Source of the DNA: Qipengyuania aurantiaca
GTDB taxonomy: Bacteria; Pseudomonadota; Alphaproteobacteria; Sphingomonadales; Sphingomonadaceae
NCBI RefSeq assembly: GCF_019711375.1
Contig: NZ_CP081295.1
Location: 1,963,501 to 2,027,500 of the forward strand
DNA length: 64,000 nucleotides
Reading direction: 5' to 3'
The translations under genes were made by a program, and so were the position numbers. Shown here one piece after another: positions 1-8,112 of the stretch. Under the pieces are notes generated by a model. That model was not told where the DNA came from. It saw nothing but the letters and a program-made list of their open reading frames with translations, and made no database searches. The first letter of the stretch is position 1, and the number at the start of each line of letters is the position of its first letter.

Positions 1-428
1 CCGCCAATTTGCTCGCGCTCGTGATGTGGGCGGCGCTCATCCTATTGCCGCGCTGGCCGGCGCTGCTTGCTGCTGTGCTCTATCTCGGCATCGGCCTGCT
101 CTGCCTCGCCTATGCCCTTGGCCTTGTCGGTATCCTGACAGGCGCGCTCGACCCGGTCGGTGGCAGCGGTGGGGCGAATTTCAGCACTATCGAAGGCGTG
201 CGCTCCATCTTCGCCAGCGACGCCGGGGTGACCATCGGCTGGATCCACTACCTCGCCTTCGATCTCTTCGTCGGCCTGTGGATCGCGCGCGACGCCGATG
301 CGAAGGGCTTTTCGAGGGTAGTACAGGCGCCGATCCTGTTGGTGACTTTCCTCGCCGGGCCGCTGGGCTTGCTGGTCTGGCTGGCGATCCGCGAGCGCCG
401 GGCACGTGCGGGTGGGCGCTGGCAATAG
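1..428 (+). CDS. ABA4-like (DUF4281) membrane protein, 5' end cut off
   Basis: Small integral membrane protein resembling the ABA4-like family (DUF4281), named after a plant protein needed for neoxanthin formation; bacterial members have no settled reaction. The frame stays open to the left edge: the codons before the first possible start (TTG at 9) read Ala-Asn and fit the family's N-terminal segment, so the real start lies before base 1 and about 141 residues are visible. Three to four hydrophobic helices are seen, with a Trp-Ile-His-Tyr-Leu-Ala-Phe-Asp stretch between them. It lies 54 bp before the acyl-CoA ligase on the same strand. A link to carotenoid chemistry would suit a pigmented sphingomonad but is only inference. 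Confidence 0.7.
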   Translation, partial: ANLLALVMWAALILLPRWPALLAAVLYLGIGLLCLAYALGLVGILTGALDPVGGSGGANFSTIEGVRSIFASDAGVTIGWIHYLAFDLFVGLWIARDADAKGFSRVVQAPILLVTFLAGPLGLLVWLAIRERRARAGGRWQ

Positions 429-482
429 GGTCCTTGCGCGCTTTCCCACGCATGGCATGATGCTCTTCGAGAGGAGAGCCGC

Positions 483-2033
483 ATGTCAGAAGAGCCGAAG
501 CTGAGTTTCGACCAGTTCATTCGTCACTGGGCCAAGGAGAGGCCGGGACACACGGCGCTCGAACAGGATGGCGCGGCCATCACTTTTGGCGAGTTCGAGG
601 AGCGCAGCCGCAAGATCGTCGCCATGCTGGCGGCGCACGGCATCGCCAAGGGCGACCGGGTGGCCTGGCTGGGCAAGAATTCGCGGCTCTATTTCGAATT
701 GTTCTATTCCGCGGCGCGCATGGGGGCGGTGATGGTGCCCATCGGCTGGCGGCTGGCCGCACCGGAAGTGGCCTTTATCCTCGGCGACACGGGCGCGAAG
801 CTGCTCTTCATCGGCGAAGGGTTCGAAAAAGCAGCGGCCAAGGCCTGCGGGCAGATGGAAAGCCCGCCTGAGGTGATCTCCACGCCCGATGCGCAGGAGG
901 CCATCGACAGCGCGGGGGCAGACGATTTCGAGCCCGCCGGTCCCGACGATGCCGTGCTCCAGCTCTACACCTCCGGCACGACCGGCAATCCCAAGGGCGC
1001 GGTGCTGACCAACCGCAACCTCTTCGCGCTGCGCGTGCCGAGCGAGGAGGAGGGCCAGCCCTGGTCCCATTTCGACGAGGACGAGGCGATACTTGTCTGC
1101 ATGCCCTGCGCGCATATCGGCGGAACAGGCCTCGGCATCATGGCGATGAGCAGCGGGATACGCGCCATCGTGCAGGCGGAATTCACGCCCGACGGCGTGC
1201 TTGACGGGTTCGAGCAGGGCATCACGCGGCTTTTCATCGTGCCCGCTGCGCTGCAGATGGTCGTCCAGCATCCACGCGCCAAGACCACCGATATGTCGGC
1301 GATCAAATACGTGCTTTACGGCGCGGCGCCGATCCCGCTCGACCTGCTGCGCGAAGCGGTGAAGACCGTTCCCGATGCCGGTTTCCTCCAGTGCTACGGC
1401 ATGACCGAGACCACCGGCACTATCGCCGCGCTGCCGCCAGAGGATCATGACTTGGACGGCAACCAACGGATGAAATCGGCGGGCAAGGCCGTGCCGGGTG
1501 TCGAACTCAAGGTGATCGGCGAGGATGGCCAGGAATTGCCGCGCGGCGAGGTGGGCGAGCTGATCTGCCGCAGCCCCTCCAACATGGCCGGTTACTGGAA
1601 CCTGCCCGAGGCAACCGAAAGCTCGCTGGTCGACGGCTGGATGCACACGGGCGACGCCGCCTATATGGACGAGGACGGCTACGTCTACATCCAGGACCGG
1701 ATGAAGGACATGATCATCTCAGGCGGCGAGAATGTCTATCCGGCACAGGTCGAAAGCGCGATCTACGGCCACCCGCAGATTGCCGAAGTGGCGGTGATCG
1801 GCGTGCCCGACGAGACCTGGGGCGAGGCGGTGAAGGCCTGCATCGTGCCCAAGGCTGGCGAGGAACTGGACGAAGCCTCGGTCATCGCATGGACGAAAGA
1901 GCGGCTGGCCGGGTTCAAGGTGCCGCGCAGCATCGATGTGCTCGATGTCATGCCGCGCAATGCCAGCGGCAAGATCCTGCGCAAGGACCTGCGCGCCCCC
2001 TATTGGCAGGGCCGCGAAAGGCAGGTCAATTGA
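483..2033 (+). CDS. AMP-dependent acyl-CoA synthetase/ligase
   Basis: Adenylate-forming ligase of the class I (ANL) superfamily, which activates a carboxylic acid, probably a fatty acid, to acyl-AMP and then acyl-CoA in the cytoplasm. The 516 residues carry the diagnostic motifs in order: the Ser/Thr/Gly-rich phosphate loop YTSGTTGNPKG (from residue 162), YGMTETTG (near 305), the hinge and sheet motif with GGENVYPAQVE (near 415), and PRNASGKILRK (near 497), whose Lys is the adenylation residue. The ATG is preceded by an AGGAGAG ribosome site. The stop codon overlaps the TTG start of the following methyltransferase, so the two are probably co-translated. Substrate chain length cannot be read from the sequence. 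Confidence 0.9.
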   Translation: MSEEPKLSFDQFIRHWAKERPGHTALEQDGAAITFGEFEERSRKIVAMLAAHGIAKGDRVAWLGKNSRLYFELFYSAARMGAVMVPIGWRLAAPEVAFILGDTGAKLLFIGEGFEKAAAKACGQMESPPEVISTPDAQEAIDSAGADDFEPAGPDDAVLQLYTSGTTGNPKGAVLTNRNLFALRVPSEEEGQPWSHFDEDEAILVCMPCAHIGGTGLGIMAMSSGIRAIVQAEFTPDGVLDGFEQGITRLFIVPAALQMVVQHPRAKTTDMSAIKYVLYGAAPIPLDLLREAVKTVPDAGFLQCYGMTETTGTIAALPPEDHDLDGNQRMKSAGKAVPGVELKVIGEDGQELPRGEVGELICRSPSNMAGYWNLPEATESSLVDGWMHTGDAAYMDEDGYVYIQDRMKDMIISGGENVYPAQVESAIYGHPQIAEVAVIGVPDETWGEAVKACIVPKAGEELDEASVIAWTKERLAGFKVPRSIDVLDVMPRNASGKILRKDLRAPYWQGRERQVN

Positions 2034-2623
2034 AGCGCCACGCGCCCGCGACCGCGCGCAATTCCGAACCGCTGGCCGAGGTGCTGGAGAAGGAATTGCC
2101 GGACTGCGGCCTGGTGCTGGAAATCGCCAGCGGGACGGGCGAACACGCCATCTTCATGGCGCGGCGCTTCCCCATGCTGCGGTGGCAACCGAGCGACCAG
2201 GATGCGTCGGCGCTGGAATCGATCGCCGCCTGGGCGGGGGAGGCCGGCCTGGCAAACCTGCAAGAGCCGATCGAACTCGACGCCTCGGGCGAAGCATGGC
2301 CGATCGACGCAGCCGATGCGATCCTGTGCGTCAACATGATCCACATCAGCCCCTGGAGCGCGACCGAAGGTCTTTTTCGCGGCGCGGCGACGCTTCTGGA
2401 TAAGGGCGCGCCGCTTATCCTTTACGGCCCCTACCTGGAAGAGGGCACGGAGACGGCCGCATCCAATCTCTCCTTCGACGCAAGCCTCAAGGCCCGCGAT
2501 ACGGCCTGGGGCCTCCGCTTGCTCGAAGCCGTCGACGAGCTTGCCGCAAGCAATGGGTTCACCCGCAGCGCGCGTCATAAGATGCCCGCGAACAATCTCA
2601 CGATCGTATTTCGCCGGACATAG
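2030..2623 (+). CDS. DUF938 SAM-dependent methyltransferase-like protein
   Basis: DUF938 family protein with a class I methyltransferase fold; substrate unknown. I place the start at TTG 2030, overlapping the ligase stop (ATTGA), because the first residues then read MKRHAPATARN, the characteristic N-terminus of the family; the same frame extends further upstream inside the ligase gene but with no family similarity. That gives 197 residues. The SAM-binding glycine motif is LEIASGTGEH (near residue 28), followed by an acidic strand end and an AILCVNMIHISPW segment (near 100) typical of the family. A strong hairpin terminator follows 4 bp after the stop. Eukaryotic homologues are called METTL26; no reaction is proven here. 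Confidence 0.85.
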   Translation: MKRHAPATARNSEPLAEVLEKELPDCGLVLEIASGTGEHAIFMARRFPMLRWQPSDQDASALESIAAWAGEAGLANLQEPIELDASGEAWPIDAADAILCVNMIHISPWSATEGLFRGAATLLDKGAPLILYGPYLEEGTETAASNLSFDASLKARDTAWGLRLLEAVDELAASNGFTRSARHKMPANNLTIVFRRT

Positions 2624-2627
2624 AAAA

Positions 2628-2657
2628 ACGCCCGCCGGTAAGGGCGGGCGTGTTTCT
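2628..2657. terminator. Intrinsic terminator after the ligase/DUF938 pair
   Basis: A perfect 9-bp GC-rich stem (2628-2636 with 2643-2651) and a 6-base loop (2637-2642) begin 4 bases after the DUF938 stop and are followed by GTTTCT. The upstream side is an A run, so the element can also work on the minus strand for the entericidin genes ending at 2675. Confidence 0.8.
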
Positions 2658-2674
2658 ACCAACTGTCCGGAAAG

Positions 2675-2806
2675 TCAGTTGATGGCTTCTTCTCCGGCTT
2701 CGCCGATGGACTGGACGTCCCTGCCGAAGCCCTTGACCGTGTTGCAGCCGGCCACCACCACCGACATGGTCAGAACAGAAAGAAGAAGGGTAATTTTCTT
2801 GGTCAT
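2675..2806 (-). CDS. Entericidin-like small lipoprotein (downstream copy)
   Basis: 43-residue lipoprotein of the entericidin A/B family. It has a Lys-Lys N-terminus, a hydrophobic helix and a lipobox ending VVVAGC (Cys21), then the family core CNTVKGFGRDVQSIGEAGE. In enterobacteria, entericidins A and B are an antidote/toxin pair of cell-envelope lipoproteins tied to stress-induced lysis; alphaproteobacterial copies are mostly uncharacterised. The ATG has an AAGGA site that overlaps the stop codon of the upstream paralogue only 12 bp away, so the two are translated from one mRNA. Which copy would be toxin or antidote cannot be told: after the signal region they differ at only a few positions. 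Confidence 0.85.
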   Translation of the reverse strand: MTKKITLLLSVLTMSVVVAGCNTVKGFGRDVQSIGEAGEEAIN

Positions 2807-2818
2807 TGGGATCGATCC

Positions 2819-2950
2819 TTAATCGATCGCGTCTTCTCCGGCTTCACCCACCGATTCCACGTCACGACCGAAACCCTTGACAGTGTTGCAGGCGGTCGCG
2901 GTGAGCGCAATCGAAGTGATACCGAACGCGAGGAGTAGCTTCTTGATCAT
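2819..2950 (-). CDS. Entericidin-like small lipoprotein (upstream copy)
   Basis: 43-residue entericidin-family lipoprotein, the first gene of a tandem pair. The signal segment starts MIKKLLLAFG and ends in the lipobox TATAC (Cys21). The mature part CNTVKGFGRDVESVGEAGED is nearly the same as that of the downstream copy, so the pair probably arose by duplication. The ribosome site is GGAAGGAAAA, close to the ATG. An EcfG-type stress promoter sits 48-72 bp upstream, and no other gene intervenes. Expected location is the periplasmic face of a membrane after lipidation. The biological effect, bacteriolysis or envelope stabilisation, is not shown by sequence. Confidence 0.85.
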   Translation of the reverse strand: MIKKLLLAFGITSIALTATACNTVKGFGRDVESVGEAGEDAID

Positions 2951-2997
2951 CGGTTTTCCTTCCCGAAGAGCCCATTGGTGGCCTTCTGACGCTTAAC

Positions 2998-3022
2998 AAC
3001 GCCTTACGAGGTACCGGGTTCC
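2998..3022 (-). promoter_or_regulatory. EcfG-type (general stress sigma) promoter of the entericidin pair
   Basis: On the minus strand, GGAAC (3022-3018) and CGTT (3001-2998) are separated by exactly 16 bases. This equals the consensus recognised by the alphaproteobacterial general stress sigma factor EcfG. Transcription would start near 2990, leaving a leader of about 40 bases before the first entericidin ATG at 2950. Confidence 0.7.
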
Positions 3023-3072
3023 GCTGTCGGAAGGGTCGAAACGGGCTTGGCGCAGCGCTCGGGCCACACCAT

Positions 3073-3309
3073 ATGCGCGCGGCAATGCACGACTTCCTGA
3101 CCTTTGCCAGCGATGCCGACCTTCTCGCCATGTGGGGCGCGGCCTTCCTGCTGCTCGCCGGTTTCACGCTTATGATGGACCGTCGCCGCCAGAAGCGCGC
3201 GCGGATCGATGGGGTCGGGTGGGTGCCTTGGACCGGCCTGTTCCTGACCTGCGTGGTGGTAGGCGGCGGCCTGCTGGCCGTCGCCGTACCGGGAATTATC
3301 CGCGGCTAA
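3073..3309 (+). CDS. Small two-helix membrane protein, unknown
   Basis: 78-residue protein I do not recognise. It has two hydrophobic segments (about residues 17-35 and 53-76) separated by a strongly basic DRRRQKRAR stretch that should be cytoplasmic, which gives a hairpin membrane topology. A second in-frame ATG at 3085 (MHDFLTF) is an equally good start and would give 74 residues. It is divergent from the entericidin genes, so the 122-bp gap serves both, and it ends 4 bp from the end of the convergent cpaF. Codon use matches the neighbours, which supports a real gene. Confidence 0.6.
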   Translation: MRAAMHDFLTFASDADLLAMWGAAFLLLAGFTLMMDRRRQKRARIDGVGWVPWTGLFLTCVVVGGGLLAVAVPGIIRG

Positions 3310-3313
3310 TGCC

Positions 3314-4840
3314 TTAGAGACAGGCTTCCAGATACGCCTGGTCGAAGCCGAACTGGCGCGCCTTTTCCAGGGTGTAGGGACGCAGGCCCGAAGCGCGGAA
3401 TTCGCCGATGATCTTCCCGTCGTCGCTCTCGTCCAGATACTCGAACTTGAAGAGGTTCTGCGTCACGATCACGTCGCCTTCCATGCCGATCACCTCGGTG
3501 ATGTCGGTGGTACGACGCGAACCGTCGCGAAGGCGCTTTACCTGCACGATCAGGTCGACCGACTCGGCGATCTGGCGGCTAATGGCTTCTTTCGGGATCT
3601 TGATGTCGCCCATCAGGATCATGTTTTCCATACGGCCGAGGCACTCGCGCGGCGAGTTGGCGTGAAGCGTACACATCGAACCGTCATGGCCCGTGTTCAT
3701 GGCGGCGAGAAGGTCGAAACATTCCGCCCCACGAATTTCGCCCAGGATAATGCGGTCAGGACGCATACGCAGCGCGTTCTTCACGAGGTCGCCGATGGTG
3801 ATGGCGCCCTGGCCTTCAAGGTTCGGCGGACGCGTTTCAAGCGGCAGCCAGTGCGGCTGCTGCAGGCGAAGTTCGGCGGCGTCCTCGATGGTGAGCACGC
3901 GCTCGCCCGGGTCGATCATCTTCGACAGGGCGTTGAGCATGGTCGTCTTACCCGAACCCGTACCGCCCGAGATGACGATGTTCATGCGGCAGGCGCCGGC
4001 AATCTTGAGCGCGGTACACATCTTCTCGCTCATCGAGCCGAAGCCCTGGAGCATGTCGAGCGTGATGGGCTTTTCGGAGAACTTACGAATCGAGAGCGCG
4101 GTGCCGCGCAGCGACAGCGGCGGTACGATCACGTTCACACGTGAGCCGTCCTTCAAGCGGGCGTCGGCCAGCGGTGTGGTCTGGTCGACGCGGCGGCCGA
4201 CCTGGTTCACGATGCGCTGGGCAATCTGGAACAGGTGCTGTTCGTCGCGGAAACGGATCGGCGCAATCTGCAGCTTGCCCTTCTTTTCGACGTAGGTCTG
4301 GTCGGGGCCGTTGACCATGATATCCGAAATATCGGGGTCGTTGAGCAGTTCTTCCAGCGGACCGAAGCCGAGCAATTCGTCGACGAGGACCTTTTCGAGC
4401 GCGAACTGTTCGCGGCGATTGAGGGTGACCTTAAGCTCGGCCAGCACTTCCATGATGATCGGACGGAATTCCTCCGACAGTTCATCCTTGGTCAGCGTGG
4501 CGGCCGCTTCGGGGTCGACGCGTTCGAGCAGGCGGGGAAGCACCTGCTCCTTGATCTTGTGGACGCTCGCCTCGAAACCGCCGACTTCGCCTTCTGTCTG
4601 GTGCGTGGCGTTCATGCGCTCGTCGAGGCGCGACATCGCATCGCTGTTCGCCGCACGTCCGGCGGAACCGGGCGCAGGCGCGCCTTCTGCGGGGAGCGGC
4701 GGGAACTGTTCGCCGCCGTTTTCGTCGCCACCGGCAGGCGGCTTGGCGCCTCCGCCGTTCATGGGACGGGCCACACCGAATTGCGGACGCGCGCCGGAAC
4801 CCATGCCCGAAGGACCGTTTTTCCGACCGAATGCACTCAT
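3314..4840 (-). CDS. cpaF: CpaF-type secretion ATPase (Tad pilus assembly)
   Basis: Hexameric type II/IV secretion ATPase of the CpaF/TadA family, which powers assembly of Flp/Tad pili at the cytoplasmic face of the inner membrane. The 508 residues contain a Gly/Pro-rich tail (1-70), a helical N-domain, a Walker A box SGGTGSGKTT (near 290), an Asp box with TIEDAAELR, a Walker B region RIILGEIRGAECFD, and the His box GSMCTLHANS. All catalytic boxes are intact. The usual cpaB/C/E and tadB/C neighbours are absent; flanking genes are unrelated, so this copy either serves a cpa cluster elsewhere or is a solitary paralogue. The start MSAFGRKN is the only Met at the N-terminus. Confidence 0.9.
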   Translation of the reverse strand: MSAFGRKNGPSGMGSGARPQFGVARPMNGGGAKPPAGGDENGGEQFPPLPAEGAPAPGSAGRAANSDAMSRLDERMNATHQTEGEVGGFEASVHKIKEQVLPRLLERVDPEAAATLTKDELSEEFRPIIMEVLAELKVTLNRREQFALEKVLVDELLGFGPLEELLNDPDISDIMVNGPDQTYVEKKGKLQIAPIRFRDEQHLFQIAQRIVNQVGRRVDQTTPLADARLKDGSRVNVIVPPLSLRGTALSIRKFSEKPITLDMLQGFGSMSEKMCTALKIAGACRMNIVISGGTGSGKTTMLNALSKMIDPGERVLTIEDAAELRLQQPHWLPLETRPPNLEGQGAITIGDLVKNALRMRPDRIILGEIRGAECFDLLAAMNTGHDGSMCTLHANSPRECLGRMENMILMGDIKIPKEAISRQIAESVDLIVQVKRLRDGSRRTTDITEVIGMEGDVIVTQNLFKFEYLDESDDGKIIGEFRASGLRPYTLEKARQFGFDQAYLEACL

Positions 4841-5209
4841 TGCGTAAACCCCCGAGGTCGATAATTCATCGCACGCACCCTTTGCCCGACGGACAGCGAA
4901 GCGCGCGTTTGGATGTTTGGTGAATAAGTTGGAAACCTTGATTTTTTCCTAACCGCCCGAAACGAGGAAGCGAAAAATTTACCAAGGCGACAACCGGCTG
5001 GCGCGGTGCTTTACCGGCTGCGGAGCGTGTTAAAGTGCCCTGATTTCAAGATGGTAAAGGTGCCGGTTTGCAGGATAGAGGCTCGTGCCCCATCTGCCGC
5101 AAGCCGCACTTCGCACGCGATTTTGGCGGGTTTTCCCATCGTGCAATTGCTGTATGCGCTGCGCCCAGAACCCTTCACCGCATTCCCAATCGAAAGCCCC
5201 ATTTCCGTC
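4841..5209. other. 369-bp divergent intergenic region, cpaF / EamA exporter
   Basis: It holds an AT-richer core (about 4915-4985) with several A and T runs, suitable for promoters in both directions, but I see no convincing -35/-10 pair, CtrA box or EcfG motif. The exporter's frame remains open back to a GTG at 5006; that stretch lacks a membrane-protein character and is best taken as leader. No RNA gene is recognised. Confidence 0.4.
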
Positions 5210-6112
5210 ATGCAGCAATCCGAGCGCAGTGGCATCCTGATCGCGCTTTGCGGCTTCGCGCTGCTGAGTGTCGGCGATGCCGTGATCAAGACAATGGCGG
5301 GCGAATTCTCGCCGCTGGGCGTGGCGGCGCTGCGCTTTGCGCTGGGGGCTGCGGGCCTGTCGATCCTGCTGTCGGCTAATGAGGGCAAGGCCGCCTTCCG
5401 CCCGCGCAATCTGCGCCTCCAGGCCATTCGCGGCGTGTGCCTTGCGGCTGCCTCGCTGTGTTTTTTCTCGGCCATCTTCGTCATGCCACTGGCGACCGCC
5501 ATGGCGCTGGCGTTCGTCTCGCCGGTGATCGTCGCGCTGCTGAGCGGTCCGCTTTTGGGCGAGAAGGTCCGTCCGGCGGTCTGGGCGGCGAGCTTCGTTG
5601 CGCTGGTCGGTGTCGCCATGGTGCTGCGCCCCAATCTGGCGGAGCTCGGTCTCGTGGCGCTGCTCCCGCTCGCCTCGGCCTTCTTCTTTGCGCTCATGAT
5701 CATCGCCAACCGCGCCAGTGCGGGGCAGGGGAGCGCGCTCTCCATGCAGGTTTTCATGCAGATCGGCGCCATGCCCGTGCTCATCCTCGCAGCGCTTGGC
5801 GGCCATTTCTCCGGTATCGAGAGCCTGCGCCTTGAATTGCCGGACTGGACGGTTTTAGCGCGGTGCGCCGTGGTCGCGGTCACCGCCAGCAGCGCGCACT
5901 GGCTCGCTTATATCGGCACACAGCGTGCAGGCGCGGCGACCATTGCGCCGACCACTTATGTGCAGATGCTGGTCGCGACCTTTCTCGGCTGGTGGTGGTT
6001 CGACGACGTTCCCGACCTCCTCACGCTGGCGGGGGCGGCCATCATCATCGGGGCGGGCCTCCTGCTCTGGTGGAGCACGCCGCGGGAACCGGCACCCGTC
6101 CGCGCCGATTGA
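5210..6112 (+). CDS. EamA/DMT-family membrane transporter
   Basis: Ten-helix exporter of the drug/metabolite transporter superfamily (two EamA repeats). I start it at ATG 5210 (MQQSERSGIL), which gives 300 residues, the normal family length; the open frame reaches back to 5006 but those codons encode a non-membrane, low-similarity stretch. Helices are evident throughout, the first repeat beginning at GILIALCGFALL and the second after the ANRASAGQ loop in the middle. The family moves metabolites or amino-acid-like solutes out of the cell; the substrate cannot be told. It lies 57 bp before glmS on the same strand and may be co-transcribed with it. Confidence 0.85.
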   Translation: MQQSERSGILIALCGFALLSVGDAVIKTMAGEFSPLGVAALRFALGAAGLSILLSANEGKAAFRPRNLRLQAIRGVCLAAASLCFFSAIFVMPLATAMALAFVSPVIVALLSGPLLGEKVRPAVWAASFVALVGVAMVLRPNLAELGLVALLPLASAFFFALMIIANRASAGQGSALSMQVFMQIGAMPVLILAALGGHFSGIESLRLELPDWTVLARCAVVAVTASSAHWLAYIGTQRAGAATIAPTTYVQMLVATFLGWWWFDDVPDLLTLAGAAIIIGAGLLLWWSTPREPAPVRAD

Positions 6113-6169
6113 TTGGCCGACGGGAGGCGCTACATCTGCGTCTGACAGACATTCAAGGGGTCACCATTT

Positions 6170-7993
6170 ATGTGCGGAATTATCGGTATCGTCGGCAGTG
6201 AAGCTGTGGCCGATAGGCTGGTCGACGGGCTGAGGCGCATGGAATACCGCGGCTATGACAGCGCGGGCGTATGCACGATTCACGAGGGCGACCTTGTGCG
6301 CCGCCGCGCCGAAGGCAAGCTCAACAACCTCGTCGCCGAGCTGGTCAACAATCCCGCGCCGGGCGAAATCGGCATCGCGCACACCCGCTGGGCCACGCAT
6401 GGCGCGCCCACGGCCAACAACGCCCACCCGCATGCGACAGACAAGGTGGCGATCGTCCACAACGGCATCATCGAGAACTACAAGGAACTGCGCGCCGAGG
6501 TGAAGGCCGCCGGCCGCACGATGGAAAGCGACACCGACAGCGAGGTCGTCGCGCACTTGCTGACCCGCCGCCTCGAAAACGGCGAGACGCCGCACGAAGC
6601 CGTCGCCAATATGCTGCCCCGCCTGCGTGGCGCGTTTGCGCTGGCCATCGCCTTTCGGGACTACCCCGACATGCTGATCGGCGCCCGCCGCGGTTCGCCG
6701 CTGGTGGTCGGCTATGGCGAGGGCGAGAACTACATCGGCTCCGACGCGCTGGCGCTGGCCCCGCTGACGCAGCAGATTTCCTATCTCGAGGAAGGGGACT
6801 GGGTCGAAGTGACCCGCGAAGGCGCGAAGATATTCGATGAGGAGAACCAAGAGGTCACGCGCGAAGTGCGCACCTCCGGCGCCTCCGCCGCTGCAACCGA
6901 GAAGGGCAATTACCGCCACTTCATGCAGAAGGAGATCTTCGAGCAGCCGACCGTGGTGGCGCAGACGCTCTCCTCCTACCTGCGCCGCGAGGACGTGTCC
7001 GTCGCACTGCCGCAATTCGACTTCGATATCTCCAGCATCCGCCGCGTGACCATCGTCGCCTGCGGCACGTCCTATTACGCGGGCATGGTGGCGAAATACT
7101 GGTTCGAGCAGTTTGCGCGCGTGCCGGTCGACATCGATGTAGCTTCCGAATTCCGCTATCGCGAGCCGGTGCTGGAAGACGGCGGCTTGTCGCTCTTCAT
7201 CTCGCAAAGCGGGGAGACCGCCGATACGCTGGCCGCCCTCCGCCATTGCAAGGAAGCGGGCCAGACCATCGCCGCCGTCGTCAATGTGCCGACCAGCACC
7301 ATGGCGCGCGAGGCGGATTTGCTCCTGCCGACCCACGCCGGGCCGGAAATCGGCGTCGCCTCGACCAAGGCTTTCACCTGCCAGCTCGCGGTCCTTGCCG
7401 CGCTCGCCGCGCATATGGCGGTGAAGAAGGGGCTGATGAGCCGCGACGAGGAATATGAGGTGGTCAAGCACCTCCTCGAAGCGCCCGCCTGCCTCAACGC
7501 CGCGCTCGACCATGATGAGGACATTGCAGCCATGGCGCACCTCATCGCACCGGCGCGCGACGTGCTCTATCTGGGCCGTGGACCGGACTACCCCCTGGCT
7601 CTCGAGGGGGCGCTGAAGCTGAAGGAAATCAGCTACATCCACGCCGAGGGCTACGCCAGCGGCGAGATGAAGCACGGTCCCATCGCGCTGATCGACGACG
7701 ATGTGCCGGTGATCGTGCTCGCCCCGTCGGGGCCGCTCTTCGAGAAGAGCATCTCCAATATGGAAGAGGTCCGCGCGCGTGGTGGGCAGATCGTCCTGAT
7801 TTCGGATGCCGCGGGGCTTGAAGATGCGGGCGAGGGGTGCCTTGCCACGATCGAGATGCCACGCGTCCACCCGCTGATCGCGCCGCTGGTCTATGCAATT
7901 CCGGTGCAGCTACTTGCTTATCACGTGGCCTGCGTGAAGGGTACCGATGTCGACCAGCCGCGCAATCTCGCCAAATCGGTGACGGTGGAATAG
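6170..7993 (+). CDS. glmS: Glutamine-fructose-6-phosphate aminotransferase (isomerizing)
   Basis: Makes glucosamine-6-phosphate from fructose-6-phosphate and glutamine, the first committed step to UDP-GlcNAc for peptidoglycan and lipid A; cytoplasmic. At 607 residues it matches the usual length. The N-terminal glutaminase domain starts MCGIIGIVG with the catalytic Cys right after Met1 and contains HTRWATHG and HNGIIENY. Two SIS sugar-isomerase domains follow (CGTSYYAG near 300, SQSGETADT near 345, EGYASGEMKHGP near 490), and it ends in the characteristic DQPRNLAKSVTVE. An AAGGGG site lies upstream of the ATG. The partner glmU is not in the window. No GlmS ribozyme or leader structure is apparent in the short upstream gap. 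Confidence 0.97.
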   Translation: MCGIIGIVGSEAVADRLVDGLRRMEYRGYDSAGVCTIHEGDLVRRRAEGKLNNLVAELVNNPAPGEIGIAHTRWATHGAPTANNAHPHATDKVAIVHNGIIENYKELRAEVKAAGRTMESDTDSEVVAHLLTRRLENGETPHEAVANMLPRLRGAFALAIAFRDYPDMLIGARRGSPLVVGYGEGENYIGSDALALAPLTQQISYLEEGDWVEVTREGAKIFDEENQEVTREVRTSGASAAATEKGNYRHFMQKEIFEQPTVVAQTLSSYLRREDVSVALPQFDFDISSIRRVTIVACGTSYYAGMVAKYWFEQFARVPVDIDVASEFRYREPVLEDGGLSLFISQSGETADTLAALRHCKEAGQTIAAVVNVPTSTMAREADLLLPTHAGPEIGVASTKAFTCQLAVLAALAAHMAVKKGLMSRDEEYEVVKHLLEAPACLNAALDHDEDIAAMAHLIAPARDVLYLGRGPDYPLALEGALKLKEISYIHAEGYASGEMKHGPIALIDDDVPVIVLAPSGPLFEKSISNMEEVRARGGQIVLISDAAGLEDAGEGCLATIEMPRVHPLIAPLVYAIPVQLLAYHVACVKGTDVDQPRNLAKSVTVE

Positions 7994-8112
7994 CAGAACC
8001 ATGGAATCGCTTTTGCGTTCAGACAGTTCCGCCACGCAGCCTATCGCCGCCCGCTCGCAATGAAGGGCCGTCTCTTTACTCTGAAATAACCTTTCGGGGG
8101 TAAGCCACGGGT

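Noticed and set aside
6161-7870. 569-codon open frame antisense to glmS.
   Set aside because: Shadow of glmS, and the protein has Arg/His/Gly-rich non-natural composition.
8001-8063. 20-codon open frame between glmS and the GGDEF/EAL gene.
   Set aside because: Too short, no clear ribosome site, no recognisable signal; below what I can support.
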